32,536 nt of DNA, taken from assembly GCA_024403515.1 (NCBI GenBank), contig JAKSRS010000023.1, forward strand, positions 1 to 32,536. The letters are read 5' to 3'. Positions 31,491-32,536 of the stretch are shown here, one piece after another (position 1 is the stretch's first letter; each line of letters starts with the position of its first letter). The notes below the pieces were generated by a model. The model was given only the letters and a program-made list of their open reading frames with translations, made no database searches and was not told the DNA's origin. The stretch comes from Lachnospiraceae bacterium (lineage in GTDB: Bacteria; Bacillota; Clostridia; Lachnospirales; Lachnospiraceae). A program made the position numbers and the translations under genes.

Positions 31491-32536
31491 ATGATTAAAA
31501 AGATTGGTTTTTTCGCATGCCTTCTTTTGACAGCATCACTTACTGCGTGTGGAAGTAAGGCTCATCCTACCGAGGCACCTGTTTCAGAAGAAACTCAGCA
31601 GGTAGAAGAGACAACTTCAGTTGAGAATAATGAAGAAGTTACTGAGTCATCAGCCGTTTATATGGAAAAGATGACCAGGGATAATGTAAAACTCTTTACT
31701 AATATCGACTACGACCTTGCAAGGATAGAATATCTTCCGGGTAAGGAACCTGAAAAGATTTACGCAAGCGAACTCGGAGAAGGTAAAGATAATCCTCTTA
31801 GCTACTACGACGGATACTACTCAACAGTAGATGAAGACGGTTACTTATGCTATCTTTCCATTAAGGACGGCTTTTTGGACTTTATCGTTAGAGGCATATA
31901 TTCAGAAGGCGTTGTAACCGAACTATATATTGAAAATAATCATGCTTACGTTGAATATGATGGTGAAATTATTCAGTTAGGTGATAAGAATAGAACAACG
32001 GTTGAATATGCCAAAGCAGGCGATAATTTCCCTTCTTATATGCAGGTTTTTGCCGGTGTCGATGCAGAATTCTTTGAAGCTGATGTAGCAAGAATTTTAG
32101 CAGAAGAAGCAGACTACGAAGCACAGCGTCGTGAAGAAATAGAGAGAATCAAAGCTGAAACTGAAGGCTATTCAGATGACGACGATGATGAAAAATCTCC
32201 CTTCGGAGTTGGAAACGATAAGAAGGAAGATGTGGGCGATAAAGATGCCCTTTTAGCACAAAAGCGTCGTAAAGATGGCTGGATTAAAGGTCAGATTGCT
32301 TCCTGGGATGTTTCAGAAGGCTATGCTCACTTCGTAATTAATATAGAAGAAGCCAATGACTCCAAGATTTTTATCGCGGGCGTCATTGAAATATTCTGTG
32401 ATGAGTTTGACACATGCACTAACAACTTTTCAGAACTTTACAACTACTGCTCAGACAGCATGTATAGCGGCACTGGAAACGGAGTTTCTTTTGAAATGAT
32501 AATTGCTCCCCACAGTTGCTCTATGTCAGGCTACAC
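31491..32536 (+). CDS. Lipoprotein, incomplete at window end
   Basis: At least 348 residues, open to the last base. The signal peptide ends in lipobox LTAC with Cys20. A Glu/Thr/Ser-rich linker spans residues 25-55. A globular part of unrecognised family follows (DYDLARIEYLPGKEPEK, SPFGVGNDKKEDVGDKDALL), with a charged helix (EADYEAQRREEIERIKAE) and a DDDDDE run. AAGGAA at 31479-31484 precedes the ATG. It starts 21 bases after the rnpB terminator, so it is either read through from rnpB or has its own promoter in the 3' end of the RNA gene. It is the third linker-type lipoprotein in the window. The C-terminus is not seen. Confidence 0.85.
   Translation, partial: MIKKIGFFACLLLTASLTACGSKAHPTEAPVSEETQQVEETTSVENNEEVTESSAVYMEKMTRDNVKLFTNIDYDLARIEYLPGKEPEKIYASELGEGKDNPLSYYDGYYSTVDEDGYLCYLSIKDGFLDFIVRGIYSEGVVTELYIENNHAYVEYDGEIIQLGDKNRTTVEYAKAGDNFPSYMQVFAGVDAEFFEADVARILAEEADYEAQRREEIERIKAETEGYSDDDDDEKSPFGVGNDKKEDVGDKDALLAQKRRKDGWIKGQIASWDVSEGYAHFVINIEEANDSKIFIAGVIEIFCDEFDTCTNNFSELYNYCSDSMYSGTGNGVSFEMIIAPHSCSMSGY

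Noticed and set aside
1..32536. CRISPR array, prophage, intact insertion sequence, toxin-antitoxin or defence system
   Set aside because: No regularly spaced repeats, integrase, transposase, phage structural genes or known defence domains are visible in any intact frame.

Overview
The window comes from a low-GC Gram-positive anaerobe of the Clostridia, most probably Lachnospiraceae (a Butyrivibrio-like genome would fit). This rests on the dgt-dnaG-rpoD-trmK order, a class A RNase P RNA, abundant LFxC lipoproteins with acidic Ser/Thr linkers, AGGAGG-type ribosome binding sites, and solute-binding-protein hybrid kinases beside GGDEF proteins. It is taxonomic inference, not a database result. 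Every supported protein gene is on the + strand.

Layout. Positions 1-6.7 kb are an accessory stretch of small, mostly single-gene units: four intact GNAT acetyltransferases plus a fifth broken one, a histidine phosphatase, a Nudix hydrolase, an unrecognised protein, a C_GCAxxG_C_C redox protein, a prolyl-tRNA editing protein and a DUF402 protein. Broken gene ends lie between them, which suggests repeated insertion and loss. Positions 6.7-8.5 kb hold citrate synthase behind a leader that I read as a c-di-AMP (ydaO-type) riboswitch with its own terminator and a plausible antiterminator. The unit is bracketed by a palindromic, REP-like repeat found at least four times. Positions 8.6-15.5 kb carry two lipoproteins, an alpha/beta hydrolase, an M32 carboxypeptidase followed by a U32-like cysteine protein, and a membrane-protein/TetR pair whose promoter overlaps a perfect 15-bp inverted repeat.

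Positions 15.6-22.7 kb are a signalling block: a very large hybrid histidine kinase with two extracytoplasmic solute-binding domains, then a soluble LacI-type sensor fused to GGDEF, coupled by stop/start overlap to a PlsC-type acyltransferase carrying a zinc ribbon. A tRNA-Leu(CAG) and a membrane-anchored TPR/MORN protein follow.

Positions 24.6-31.5 kb are the conserved core: dgt, dnaG, rpoD, trmK (1-base overlap with rpoD), a TGS-domain uridine kinase-like protein and rnpB. A lipoprotein gene begins just after rnpB and runs off the window.

The most interesting observation is the c-di-AMP riboswitch in front of citrate synthase. It would tie entry of carbon into citrate, 2-oxoglutarate and glutamate to the second messenger that governs potassium and osmotic balance. 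I see no CRISPR array, prophage, intact insertion sequence or recognisable defence system.
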